DNA of 32,874 nt from Paenibacillus zanthoxyli JH29 (GCF_000520715.1 NZ_ASSD01000384.1:1-32874); one strand, 5' to 3'. Counted from the stretch's first letter, positions 8,089 through 15,844 are shown. A program made the numbers and translations. The notes: generated by a model not told the origin, from the sequence alone.

Positions 8089-8589
8089 ATGATATCCACA
8101 CTCACGGTTCGTCAGGCTGTTTCAGATGATATTGCCCCTATCCTTCGTATTTACAACCAGGGGATTGAGGACCGCATAGCCACACTCGAAACGGATGCCA
8201 AAGACCTGAATTACATGGAATCCTGGTTTCGGGAGCATCAGGGTAGATATGCTGTTTTGATCGCAGAGAAGGACGGTCAGGTGCTCGGATGGGCCTCCCT
8301 AAATCCATATTCTCATCGTTGTGCTTACAGCGGTGTAGCCGACCTCTCCATTTATATTGACCGTGAATCACGAGGACAGGGAGTTGGGAGTTCTCTCCTT
8401 CAGGCACTAGAAGATCAGGCCAAAGAAAAGGACTTCTATAAAATCGTATTGTTTACATTTCCTTTTAATCAACAAGGCCAGGGGCTATATCGGAAAATGG
8501 GATATCGCGAAGTTGGGATTTTTGAAAAGCAGGGAATTATAGAAGAAAAACATATCGATGTCATGATCATGGAAAAGTTACTCAAATAA
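8089..8589 (+). CDS. GNAT acetyltransferase of the phosphinothricin/arsinothricin type (ArsN1-like)
   Basis: The 166-residue protein matches the pat/bar/ArsN1 layout: RQAVSDDIAPILRIYNQGIEDRIATLET at the start, GWASLNPY, the acetyl-CoA loop RGQGVGSSLL, and IVLFTFPFNQQGQGLYRKMGYREVG. ArsN1 proteins acetylate the amino group of arsinothricin, an arsenic-containing glutamate mimic, and related enzymes act on phosphinothricin. Its place 30 bp after arsM under the same regulator favours the ArsN1 reading, but other amino acid analogues remain possible. ATG 8089 is preceded by GGAGGG. A terminator follows. Confidence 0.85.
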   Translation: MISTLTVRQAVSDDIAPILRIYNQGIEDRIATLETDAKDLNYMESWFREHQGRYAVLIAEKDGQVLGWASLNPYSHRCAYSGVADLSIYIDRESRGQGVGSSLLQALEDQAKEKDFYKIVLFTFPFNQQGQGLYRKMGYREVGIFEKQGIIEEKHIDVMIMEKLLK

Positions 8590-8619
8590 AATTACCTTAC
8601 GGCTAGGAAACCTAGACAA

Positions 8620-8654
8620 AAAATGAAGCAGAGCTGTATAGTCTGCTTCATTTT
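8620..8654 (+). terminator. terminator of the marR-arsM unit
   Basis: A 13-bp perfect stem (8620-8632 and 8642-8654, AAAATGAAGCAGA) has a 9-nt loop and a T-rich tail CTTTTAATT. It lies 31 bp after the acetyltransferase stop codon. Confidence 0.85.
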
Positions 8655-8660
8655 CTTTTA

Positions 8661-9140
8661 ATTCCGGAACAGCAACTGGTATATGTAGCAGATCAGATCG
8701 AGCTCTAGCGATTTGACCTCTACCATTAATGTTGAATTATATGTCAATTCACTAACAGTATCATAAGAATTTGCCAGGCTAACCGAGTTAATAATCGCAT
8801 TCTTTCCTTTGGACGGGCTTAAGTGTTAGCTGTTTGCATATATCCGGTAGCTCCAGGTACATTAACGTTGCTGAATGCAGACGGGGGATTCGAATAACCT
8901 GAAAAAAGCAAATAAACTTATACCTATCGTCAAAAACACTCGTTATATAATCATAATATCCTTCCTTTCGATTTGTGAAAATGGACAGACTCATGCGGTG
9001 TTATACAACAATCAAGGCAATGTATTTTCCAATATGATCGGGTATTATTTGCCTCAACGCGGTCTGCCAGAAGGGTCTGAAATACTTTCAATTCCTCCTC
9101 CAAATTTCTGCGTCGCGTTCCCTCTGATTTGATTCGTGAA
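8661..9140. other. gene-less, probably decayed stretch
   Basis: No intact gene is supported. On the minus strand, around 8964, a fair ribosome site (AAGGAAGG) precedes ATG ATT ATA TAA, and nearby frames give a short hydrophobic run (VFLTIGISLFAFF) and an open stretch of about 48 codons ending near 8676. These could be pieces of a dead small membrane or secreted protein. No family was recognised. Confidence 0.3.
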
Positions 9141-9149
9141 GCTTTACTA

Positions 9150-9280
9150 GAGAATGCTCTGCTCCAAGGATCTCAATCTACCTGGGGCTAAATACCGACG
9201 AATTGCAGCCCGGTAAAGGAAAGAACCGAGCAGCGGTTGGCGTTGGGCATTACCAGTAAAAATCATTCAACTAAGTTTAG
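9150..9280 (+). pseudogene. degenerate fragment of an IS110/IS1111-type transposase
   Basis: Reading ISIYLGLNTDELQPGKGKN and then, after a frame change, LALGITSKNHST resembles the conserved C-terminal segment of IS110-family transposases (SYLGLxPxExSSG...R.G.ITKxGNSH). No start, no complete frame and no ends are visible. It is a short remnant and evidence of past insertion in this gene-less region. Confidence 0.35.
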
Positions 9281-9396
9281 TTAGATACACACTCATGTAA
9301 CGATTAATCTTAATTATAGTTGCAGATATTTATTATTCGGAGATTACTCTTCACACCAGGTTCATTTTATTTTGTGTATTATAGAAAAATATATAA

Positions 9397-9435
9397 AACC
9401 CTTGATACATCAGTGTTTTTGACGTATCAGGGGTT
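9397..9435 (-). terminator. terminator of the ABC export operon
   Basis: A 14-bp imperfect stem (9397-9410 and 9422-9435; AACCCYTGATACRT) encloses an 11-nt loop. On the minus strand it is followed by TTATATATTTTTC. It lies about 95 bp beyond the stop codon of the last operon gene. Confidence 0.75.
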
Positions 9436-9528
9436 CTTAATTATCTCAAACATATATTGTAAAAAGTCTCATTTATTAATTACATCTGTCTCATTTATAA
9501 TTGTTACTCACATAAATCAGTCACCCTC

Positions 9529-10809
9529 TTAGATCTTATAAGCCTTCATCGCCTTGCGCAGCTCCTTGATGCTCGGGCGCTTGCCGTACATCAACACGCC
9601 GGTGCGGTAAATCTTCGCGGCCAGCCAGCCCAGGCCGAAGATCGTAACGAGCAGAAGCAGCAGCGACAGGATAATTTCCCAGACAGCGACGTCGCCGACG
9701 CCGATCCGGAGCAGCATGCTAAGGGGCGAAGTGAACGGGATAAAGCTTGTGACCTTGATCAGCAGGGTGTTCGCATTCGAGATGCTGAACAGCGGAACGT
9801 AGAAGTTCACGAAGCCGAGCATCATGATTGGCATTACGGCCTGCCCGAGATCCTCGGTACGGCTGACGATAGAGCCGACGGCGGCGTACATCAGGGCGTA
9901 CAGGAAATAGCCGAGAATATAAAGAATGATTCCGTACACCAATAGGCTAACGCTGAGCTGCCCCAGGTTGAGATTGAAATCCTTCAGAACACCCGAATTA
10001 TGCGGGAGCATCAGGTTGGCGGCGATAGCTGCCGCGATAATGGCGATTTGCAGCAGCCCCACCAAGAAGATACCGATCACCTTGCCGAACATTTGCGCCA
10101 GCGGCGAGGCGCTGGTAATCAGGATTTCCATGATGCGCGAGCTTTTCTCCGAGGTGACCTCCGCCGCGATCATATTGCCGGTCATCATAATCGACATAAA
10201 GAACAGAATAAGCAAGACGTAGACAATAACATAGTTGATTAACGGATGCGATTTATCCTGAGCCGACTCGCCGTCCGCGCTGATCTTCTCGGTGCCAAGC
10301 TGCACCGGCGCATTCATGGCTGCGATCTGCTGCGGCGTCAGCCGGTCGCCCGCGATCAGCTGTGCGTTAACCTGCTGGAGAGCGCTCCGGAGGAAGCTCT
10401 GCTCCTCTGAACTGTCGTCCTTGGAATGGTAGACGACCGAACCGAGCCCCGTACCCTCCTGCTCCGTTAAGGTAAGGTATCCATCGACCTTGCCGTCCGA
10501 CAAAGCCTTCTTCAGGCCGGGATCATCCGCCGAAGCGTACGGAACGACCGTCGCTCCCGTTCCGGGTTGCTGCGCGTAAGTCTGCAGAAGCTGCGCCGCG
10601 CGGCTGCCGTTCTCCGCAATGACCGCAATGTGAACACCCGGGCTTGAAGCGCTCCCGCTTCCGTCTTCACCCTTGAACACTTTGATAAAATAAGGGATAT
10701 TCATTCCGATACTGAGCAGCAGAACCAAAATCAGCGTTGTTACAAGAAAGGATTTCGTTCTCACCTTGTTCTTGAACGTAAATCCGATAATCGTTCCCAT
10801 CTTATTCAT
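9529..10809 (-). CDS. ABC-2 type export permease, NatB/YhaP-like
   Basis: About 426 residues. One N-terminal membrane span (FLVTTLILVLLLSIGMNIPYF) is followed by an external domain of about 150 residues and then a cluster of five or six spans, ending with the basic tail YGKRPSIKELRKAMKAYKI. This is the layout of NatB/YhaP-type permeases, which pair with NatA/YhaQ ATPases in export (sodium efflux for NatAB). The ATG at 10809 overlaps the stop of the ATPase gene by 8 bp; a GTG at 10818 is possible. It is last in a five-gene operon. The substrate is not evident. Confidence 0.85.
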   Translation of the reverse strand: MNKMGTIIGFTFKNKVRTKSFLVTTLILVLLLSIGMNIPYFIKVFKGEDGSGSASSPGVHIAVIAENGSRAAQLLQTYAQQPGTGATVVPYASADDPGLKKALSDGKVDGYLTLTEQEGTGLGSVVYHSKDDSSEEQSFLRSALQQVNAQLIAGDRLTPQQIAAMNAPVQLGTEKISADGESAQDKSHPLINYVIVYVLLILFFMSIMMTGNMIAAEVTSEKSSRIMEILITSASPLAQMFGKVIGIFLVGLLQIAIIAAAIAANLMLPHNSGVLKDFNLNLGQLSVSLLVYGIILYILGYFLYALMYAAVGSIVSRTEDLGQAVMPIMMLGFVNFYVPLFSISNANTLLIKVTSFIPFTSPLSMLLRIGVGDVAVWEIILSLLLLLVTIFGLGWLAAKIYRTGVLMYGKRPSIKELRKAMKAYKI

Positions 10810-11704
10810 GAGATTCACCCACCACTCTGATAAAGATTTGGTTTAACGTCGGTTCCTTGATTTCAAAATGCTCCACTTCGCCCTGCTCCATCGCTTGCCC
10901 CAGAATCCGCTGAGCCGCGCCGATTTCGGATATCCGAACGAGATATCCCCTCTCCTGCCGCTCTACGGCGGTCACGCCGGAAATACGGTCAAGGCCGGTC
11001 ACTTCGCCAGGTGTACGCAGCAGCACCTCTTCCCGGGGATAGCCTTTCTTGATCTCGCGGAGGTCGCCCTGCACGACCGTATTGGAGCGGTCCAGAATCG
11101 TAATATGGCGGCACAGCTCCTCGACATGCTCCATCCGATGAGTTGAGAACAGGATGCTTGTGCCCTGGTCGCGAAGCTCCCTGACCGTATCTTTAAGCAG
11201 CTCGACGTTGACCGGATCAAGGCCGCTGAAAGCTTCGTCCAGAATGAGAATCTGCGGCTTATGTACAACGGCGGCGATGAAGCCCATTTTTTGCTGATTA
11301 CCTTTGGACAGCTCCTCGATTTTTTTGTTATAGTAATCCGGCACCTCGAAGCGGTCCAACCAGTAGCGCAGGCTCTTGTCGGCATCGCTTGCGGACATGC
11401 CGCGAAGACGCGCCAGATAGTTAATCTGCTCGCTGACCTTTACCTTGGGATACAGCCCCCGCTCTTCGGGCAGATAGCCCATGATGGACTGAAGCTCGCT
11501 GCTGTACGGCTTGCCTTTATATCGGATAGTCCCTCCGTCAGGATAAATCAGGCCAAGCACCATGCGCATCGTCGTCGTCTTGCCCGCACCGTTGGCCCCC
11601 AGCAGACCGTAGATTTCCCCCGGCTCGACGCCAAGGGTAATTCCATTCACCGCCGTTTTGTCTCCATACTGCTTCACAACACCTTCCAGCTTCAATGCTT
11701 CCAT
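10802..11704 (-). CDS. ABC transporter ATPase, NatA/YhaQ-like
   Basis: The 300-residue ATPase has Walker A GANGAGKT (residues 36-43), the signature LSKGNQQK, and Walker B LILDEAFSGLDP followed by an H-loop STHRMEH. A C-terminal domain of about 80 residues resembles YhaQ-type export ATPases. It would energise the permease encoded directly downstream, which overlaps it. ATG 11704 is preceded by AGGAG, 3 bp after the stop of the previous ATPase gene. Confidence 0.9.
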   Translation of the reverse strand: MEALKLEGVVKQYGDKTAVNGITLGVEPGEIYGLLGANGAGKTTTMRMVLGLIYPDGGTIRYKGKPYSSELQSIMGYLPEERGLYPKVKVSEQINYLARLRGMSASDADKSLRYWLDRFEVPDYYNKKIEELSKGNQQKMGFIAAVVHKPQILILDEAFSGLDPVNVELLKDTVRELRDQGTSILFSTHRMEHVEELCRHITILDRSNTVVQGDLREIKKGYPREEVLLRTPGEVTGLDRISGVTAVERQERGYLVRISEIGAAQRILGQAMEQGEVEHFEIKEPTLNQIFIRVVGESHE

Positions 11705-11707
11705 TCG

Positions 11708-12637
11708 TCAATCTCCTCTCTTTGAATCGGCAAGCTCGGGACGGTGTCCCATGGTCCACAAACTCAAAATCTCTTCCAAATCCAGGATGCGGTTCTTGAT
11801 CATCTTTACGCCCAAATCCGATAAGCGTTTCTCTAAATCCGGCAAACGGGAGGTGATCATCCTCGCCATGCCGGGAGCCTGGATACTTAGTTCCAGCGCC
11901 TCCGGCAGTTCAGCCGCAAGCTCCGCCAATTCTTCTTCGTCCTTCGCACCAACCCAAACTTCATTCCACATGCCAAGCAGGCTGTCTTTCTCCGCCATGC
12001 CGAGCAGTTCCCCTTTATGCAGCAGGACGATGTAGTCAGCCAGCCGGCGTACCTCTTCCACAATATGCGTGGAGATGATAATCGTGGCCTGTCGCTCATC
12101 CATATAGCGCTGGAACGTCTCGATCATGATCCGCCAGGCAAAAGGGTCCAGCCCCGACGAAGGCTCGTCGAGCAGCAGCAGCTTCGGACCGGCGGCCAGC
12201 ACGGCGGCGATTTCAAATTTGCGGCGCTCGCCTTTGGAAATTTTGCCGAGCCTTATCCCCCGCGGCACTTCGAATTGGTCCAGCAGCGCCTGGAAATACG
12301 CCTGATCCCAGTCAGGGTACCACCTTCTGCGAAAACAGGCGGCCTCTTCCGGAGTCCAGTGGCTCTCCTCTTGGATTGGGGATTCCGGCACATAGCCAAT
12401 GCTCCGCCGGATTTCCATCGGGAGCTCGCCTTCGGCGCTATTCCCGAACCAGCTTATGGTCCCTTCTTCCGGAAGCGACAGCTTCAGGAGCATGCTCAGA
12501 AGCGTGCTTTTTCCCGAACCGTTCTGCCCCACCAGAGCGATGATATGCCCCTCCGGCAGCTCCAGGTTGATCGGCCCTATCGTTTTGGATCGCCTTTTCT
12601 TGATCACATTCCGCATCTCCACCGCCAGTTGAACCAT
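11708..12637 (-). CDS. ABC transporter ATPase, YtrB/BcrA-like
   Basis: The 309-residue ATPase has Walker A GQNGSGKS (37-44), signature ISKGERRK, Walker B LLLLDEPSSGLDP and an H-loop STHIVEE. It differs from the second ATPase of the operon and is adjacent to the GntR gene, as in ytrAB-type operons where the GntR repressor and ATPase are neighbours. It probably partners the six-span membrane protein encoded first in the operon. ATG 12637 follows AAGGAGG, and the gap to gntR is 3 bp. Confidence 0.88.
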   Translation of the reverse strand: MVQLAVEMRNVIKKRRSKTIGPINLELPEGHIIALVGQNGSGKSTLLSMLLKLSLPEEGTISWFGNSAEGELPMEIRRSIGYVPESPIQEESHWTPEEAACFRRRWYPDWDQAYFQALLDQFEVPRGIRLGKISKGERRKFEIAAVLAAGPKLLLLDEPSSGLDPFAWRIMIETFQRYMDERQATIIISTHIVEEVRRLADYIVLLHKGELLGMAEKDSLLGMWNEVWVGAKDEEELAELAAELPEALELSIQAPGMARMITSRLPDLEKRLSDLGVKMIKNRILDLEEILSLWTMGHRPELADSKRGD

Positions 12638-12640
12638 GCC

Positions 12641-13048
12641 TCACTCCTCCTTTTTGTCCTCTTCCCCATATTTGTGCTTTACAATTTCCCGAAAAAGCTC
12701 CTCAAGCTCCTCGCGGCCGAAGTGAACAGAAAGACCGGCATCCACCGCCGCCTCCAGCGCTTTGCGGACCGTCTCCCGCCTGTATTCCTCTCTCGCCCCG
12801 TCTCCGACATGGGAGACAAAGGTTCCGGTTCCCTGCCGCGTCCGCAGCAGTCCTTCGCCCTCCAAATCCTGATACACCCGGCGAACCGTAATCACGCTGC
12901 ATTTCAAATCTCCCGCAAATTCCCGGATCGAGGGCAGCAGCGTGCCTTCAGCGAGATTGCCGCTTATAATCAGCGACCTAAGCTGCGTCTCGATTTGGTG
13001 ATACAGCGGCTCTGCGCTTTTTTCATCAATTTGTATAGGAATCCACAA
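12641..13048 (-). CDS. GntR-family repressor, YtrA type
   Basis: The 135-residue protein has the GntR winged helix (PLYHQIETQLRSLIISG, LPSIREFAGDLKCSVITVRRVYQDLEGEGLL, RQGTGTFVS) and only a short helical tail, as in the YtrA subfamily. Such regulators control neighbouring ABC operons that respond to cell-wall-active compounds in several Bacillota. TTG 13048 is chosen because AAGGCGG lies about 9-12 nt upstream and no ATG is available. The likely operator is the dyad at 13879-13902. Confidence 0.9.
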   Translation of the reverse strand: MWIPIQIDEKSAEPLYHQIETQLRSLIISGNLAEGTLLPSIREFAGDLKCSVITVRRVYQDLEGEGLLRTRQGTGTFVSHVGDGAREEYRRETVRKALEAAVDAGLSVHFGREELEELFREIVKHKYGEEDKKEE

Positions 13049-13090
13049 TGCTTACACCGCCTTCCCGCCCGCTAGCCGTTACGTCCCCCG

Positions 13091-13819
13091 TCATACGAGG
13101 TCCCGGCTCTTCAGCCTGACAATCGTCCACTTGGAGAACAGCTGCACGGACACTGTGCCCGCAAGCAGCGTGCCCCACATCAGGGGAGACAGCAGCCCCC
13201 ACTCCTTCGAGCAGGCGAGGCTGTAGGACAGCAGATTGCCGCCGGACAGCTTCACCAGCATGGCCGCTCCGAGCGCGATCAGCATCAGCAGCAGAAGGAG
13301 CCAGAAATAAGCTTTGCCGCTGTATAGGAACTCGATGAAAATGTACAACCCCGTCACTGCCAGTCCATAGCCGATCCAGGTAAAGGAAAACACGACATAC
13401 CCGAGCGGTGAGATGGAAGCTCTGAGATGGCCGGCAAGCGCGTAGACCAGTCCAAAGAACAATGCGCCGTTCAGCGCGAAGCATATGACTGATTGCAGCT
13501 TTCTTTTACATAGGACGGCTTTCAGCGGGATGGGCATGCTTCGCAGATACGCCAGCATTTTCGTGTAGGAATCCGAGCTCCAATACTTCATCGCACGGCG
13601 GGAATACACAACTCCGAGGAACGGAACTATAGCCAGCAGCAAATAGTCTGGCAAAACGCTTCGCTGATGGGTGTCCGCCGATTCATTGACGAGTAATCCC
13701 ATCAGTCCCGCCAGATAAGTCATAAAGACGATGGAGAACAGCAGAGTGAATAGCAGCCTTATTTTGTCGCCCCGCAAATCCCCCCGGATCATAAACCAGG
13801 AATCTTTCCATGTTTGCAT
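13091..13819 (-). CDS. six-span membrane protein, probable ABC permease subunit
   Basis: The 242-residue protein has about six hydrophobic segments (for example LLFTLLFSIVFMTYLAGLMG, LLLAIVPFLGVVY, FWLLLLLMLIALGAAMLV) and no extracellular domain. It is the first gene of the GntR-ABC operon, and its size suits a permease for the YtrB-like ATPase. GAGG lies 9-10 nt before ATG 13819. A close family name was not recognised. Confidence 0.75.
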   Translation of the reverse strand: MQTWKDSWFMIRGDLRGDKIRLLFTLLFSIVFMTYLAGLMGLLVNESADTHQRSVLPDYLLLAIVPFLGVVYSRRAMKYWSSDSYTKMLAYLRSMPIPLKAVLCKRKLQSVICFALNGALFFGLVYALAGHLRASISPLGYVVFSFTWIGYGLAVTGLYIFIEFLYSGKAYFWLLLLLMLIALGAAMLVKLSGGNLLSYSLACSKEWGLLSPLMWGTLLAGTVSVQLFSKWTIVRLKSRDLV

Positions 13820-13840
13820 GAAGGTTAACCTCGCTTTAAT

Positions 13841-13880
13841 GTGTGATTACGTGTGCTTATGTGTGCTTATGTGTGCTTAC
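13841..13880 (-). repeat. four tandem 10-bp repeats in the ABC operon leader
   Basis: Four head-to-tail decamers, GTGTGATTAC, GTGTGCTTAT, GTGTGCTTAT and GTGTGCTTAC on the plus strand, lie between the predicted transcription start (about 13893) and the ATG at 13819. The 10-bp period is close to one DNA helical turn, so they could seat a protein repeatedly on one face. They could also give an unstructured RNA leader, or be slippage products. Confidence 0.85.
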
Positions 13881-13928
13881 TGTATATATCTATATAAACA
13901 GTATATGTCCTTATTTTTCCAACGTCAA
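13879..13928 (-). promoter_or_regulatory. promoter and GntR operator of the ABC operon
   Basis: On the minus strand a -35 TTGACG (13923-13928), a 17-bp spacer and a -10 TATACT (13900-13905) are visible. A 24-bp dyad (13879-13902) with arms ACTGTTTATATA and ACTGTATATATC (10 of 12 matched) starts at the -10 box and covers the transcription start, a typical position for repression. The plus-strand gap to 14095 also holds the palindrome GTAACGTTAC (13963-13972) of unknown use. Confidence 0.75.
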
Positions 13929-14095
13929 GAAGATAGATTAAAAATTCTAACTTGGGGGAGATGTAACGTTACCAAAAACGATTGTGCCAAAGGGTATAGT
14001 GAGTAAAACATAGTCCAGAAGCTGGAAATACAGTACAATAATAGAGCCAGCATAATTGTAGATCGTTTTGTAAGTGAGAACAGGGAGCTGAAATA

Positions 14096-14395
14096 TTGGA
14101 TAACCGAATTAAATTAGACTATGTAACAGATATCATTTACTTGGGGTTAGAAGATGATGATTGTCATATTCTAATTGATGAAGTGGAATACGGTACGTGG
14201 GATGAGTTTGATCAAGTTAATCTTGAATTCGAGAAACCCCGCTACCGCAATGTTCGAGAAAAGCTTGGTCTTGTTTTAGAACTAATTCAACACAGCGATC
14301 AAGTTCAATATACATATCCTCCGAGAACAAAGCATGAAATGAATGGCGGAATTAAGATAGCAACTCGCCGGGGAGCTCGTCTTCAAGAAGTGTAA
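14096..14395 (+). CDS. unknown 99-residue product, likely 5' part of a split gene
   Basis: An unrecognised acidic protein (MDNRIKLDYVTDIIYLGLED...). TTG 14096 has GGGAG about 9 nt upstream. The frame ends at TAA 14393-14395, but the same frame is open again immediately afterwards and runs without interruption into the next gene. The 57 bases between the stop and the next ATG encode a plausible peptide (VFNLYFRFRSHLPGDG), and no ribosome site precedes that ATG. The two pieces probably were one gene of about 323 codons up to 15064, now interrupted by a nonsense codon. Alternatively it is a separate small protein. Confidence 0.6.
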   Translation: MDNRIKLDYVTDIIYLGLEDDDCHILIDEVEYGTWDEFDQVNLEFEKPRYRNVREKLGLVLELIQHSDQVQYTYPPRTKHEMNGGIKIATRRGARLQEV

Positions 14396-14452
14396 GTATT
14401 TAATCTCTATTTTCGTTTTCGCTCTCATCTGCCCGGCGATGGAATTGCACTT

Positions 14453-15163
14453 ATGTATAAGTCACCTTCTTCTCAAAAAGAACGGATCATACTTTTGCCT
14501 GACGATACTGAACAAAGGTATAAAGAAGAGCAGAAGCTATACCGGAAAGAAGCTAGGTCCCTAATTATGAAAGGACTTATGGATACAGATGAGCAAAATA
14601 ATTTGCTTGAAAATCTCAGGCTGTTGAATGTCCACGAGCGATGCGCACAATCGCTGGAGCATGAATTTGGCCATGTTCTTAACGTTCGAGAACTCGAAAC
14701 ATTGAAAATCACACCTAATGATGCAAGCTTGATTTATAAATGGTTTCTAGATGCGGGGTATATTTTTAATATTGATAAACGGTTCCCAGATTTCGGAGGC
14801 CTTTCAGTATGGGACAAGCTTCACATTTTAAAAGAGGGAGTGGATCTTATGAAACGCATGTTGAATAATCAAATAACATCTCAAGCGCGTCGGCCCGCAT
14901 CCTCGTCGGATTTTGATTCAATCATCGCATTTCATCAAGTCGTTGGCCGTCGGAAAAAGAAGGACTGGGTAGCTGGTTCGCAATCTTTGACAGAAGATAT
15001 TATTCGCCGTGATTTGGAAGAACTTGAACGTTCGGCTCTAAACCAGGTTGCAGCAACAAAATTAGGCTATTCGGAATTTGTGGTGGAAAAGCTCTTCGCG
15101 ACATTGTTCATAAAATCGGATTACATGGTGGAAAATTCATGGATAACTCATCCTCTGGGATAA
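14453..15163 (+). CDS. unknown protein with HEFGH motif; 3' end replaced by ISL3 element
   Basis: The 236-residue reading contains LEHEFGHVL (His70, Glu71, His74), which fits the zinc-peptidase motif HExxH, but no third ligand or family could be assigned. Residues 1-204 come from the original gene. At codon 204 (Leu, 15062-15064) the ISL3-family element begins, and 32 foreign residues from GYSEFVVEK to the stop are encoded by the element end. The uninterrupted gene would have ended ATKL-stop, since the right-hand target copy is followed directly by TAG at 20921-20923. No ribosome site precedes ATG 14453, and the frame continues upstream to the 14096 product. Function unknown; a prophage or plasmid origin is possible but not shown. 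Confidence 0.6.
   Translation: MYKSPSSQKERIILLPDDTEQRYKEEQKLYRKEARSLIMKGLMDTDEQNNLLENLRLLNVHERCAQSLEHEFGHVLNVRELETLKITPNDASLIYKWFLDAGYIFNIDKRFPDFGGLSVWDKLHILKEGVDLMKRMLNNQITSQARRPASSSDFDSIIAFHQVVGRRKKKDWVAGSQSLTEDIIRRDLEELERSALNQVAATKLGYSEFVVEKLFATLFIKSDYMVENSWITHPLG
15057..15064 (+). repeat. target site duplication, left copy
   Basis: CAAAATTA directly precedes the left end of the ISL3-family element and is identical to 20913-20920 directly after the right end. Eight-base AT-rich duplications are characteristic of the ISL3 family. Confidence 0.93.
15065..15091 (+). repeat. left terminal inverted repeat of the ISL3-family element
   Basis: The end begins GGCTATTCGGAATTTGTGG and continues TGGAAAAG. 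It matches the reverse complement of 20886-20912 at 25 of 27 positions, differing at positions 3 and 12. It is read through by the preceding gene. Confidence 0.95.
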
Positions 15164-15279
15164 TAAGAATCGTTGCATGAATTTTCATTTTTTCAACATA
15201 ATGAAAGCGAGACAGCCACCGTTGATGCGATTTCCGGATTCACCCACAATTGGAAGCGGAGTTCGGATCAATAAAGTCA

Positions 15280-15325
15280 TTGCAAATTGGAGTTGAATCG
15301 TTTATTATGGATACTATAGGTCCAT
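15280..15325 (+). promoter_or_regulatory. promoter and candidate operator of the passenger operon
   Basis: A -35 TTGCAA (15280-15285), a 17-bp spacer and a -10 TATTAT (15303-15308) precede the Rrf2 gene. A dyad ATGGA-N9-TCCAT (15307-15325) overlaps the -10 box and start region, where an autoregulating Rrf2 repressor would bind. The stretch between the left end and this promoter (15092-15279) holds nothing else recognisable. Confidence 0.65.
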
Positions 15326-15358
15326 ATTAATGATGATTCGGGAAGGGAGGAGGGAAAC

Positions 15359-15844
15359 TTGCAGTTCTCCAAAAGCACGGATTATGCCCTACACGCTTTA
15401 GTTCATCTGGGACATTCGGAGCGTTGCAACAACGTCGGGATCAAGGAATTATCTTCAGCACTTGGTGTTTCCGAAAGCTATTTATCCAAAATCATGTCCA
15501 AACTGAGGCAGGATGGAATCGTACGTGCTGTGCCGGGGGTGAACGGCGGTTACGAGCTAGCGCGGCCGGCGGATCAGATTTCCTTTCTTGATGTGATTCA
15601 AGTGATTGAAGGAAGACAGCAGTTATTCGAATGCTCGAATTCGAGTTCGCGGCAGCATCGGTTGTTAGCGGAAGAGGGGGCTGCTGGGCGGGATCAGAAA
15701 CGTCCGGGAAAAAACGAATGTTTGGTTGAGAAAGTTATGAACGGCGCGGAACAGCATCTGCACCAATACTTACAGGAACATACGATTCAGTCGGTATTGG
15801 ATGAGGCATTCAAGCGTTGCAGCCACGAGGTAAACAAGAAGTGA
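15359..15844 (+). CDS. Rrf2-family transcriptional regulator
   Basis: The 161-residue protein has the Rrf2 winged helix (STDYALHALVHLG, LGVSESYLSKIMSKLRQDGIVRAVPGVNGGYELARP). Cysteines at 23, 92, 121 and 154 are too widely spaced to match the compact three-Cys iron-sulfur motif of IscR or NsrR, so a thiol-redox or ligand switch is more likely. TTG 15359 is preceded by a GGAGG-rich stretch. It is first in the passenger operon and probably represses it until a reactive sulfur or electrophile signal appears; that role is inferred. Confidence 0.88.
   Translation: MQFSKSTDYALHALVHLGHSERCNNVGIKELSSALGVSESYLSKIMSKLRQDGIVRAVPGVNGGYELARPADQISFLDVIQVIEGRQQLFECSNSSSRQHRLLAEEGAAGRDQKRPGKNECLVEKVMNGAEQHLHQYLQEHTIQSVLDEAFKRCSHEVNKK

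Noticed and set aside
8875-9132. An 85-codon plus-strand frame in the gap after the arsM unit.
   Set aside because: No ribosome site, no family, low-complexity translation; the region looks decayed.
12017-13075. A 352-codon plus-strand frame opposite the ATPase and gntR genes.
   Set aside because: It is an antisense shadow in GC-rich DNA with unnatural composition; the opposite strand holds recognised families.
13026-13484. A long minus-strand frame overlapping the first ABC operon gene.
   Set aside because: It is arginine-rich, lacks a start signal and overlaps the membrane protein and gntR start, which have clear support.
15359-15844. Rrf2 regulator considered as an iron-sulfur IscR/NsrR homologue.
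   Set aside because: Cysteines at 92 and 121 are too far apart and the third is missing from the expected cluster.
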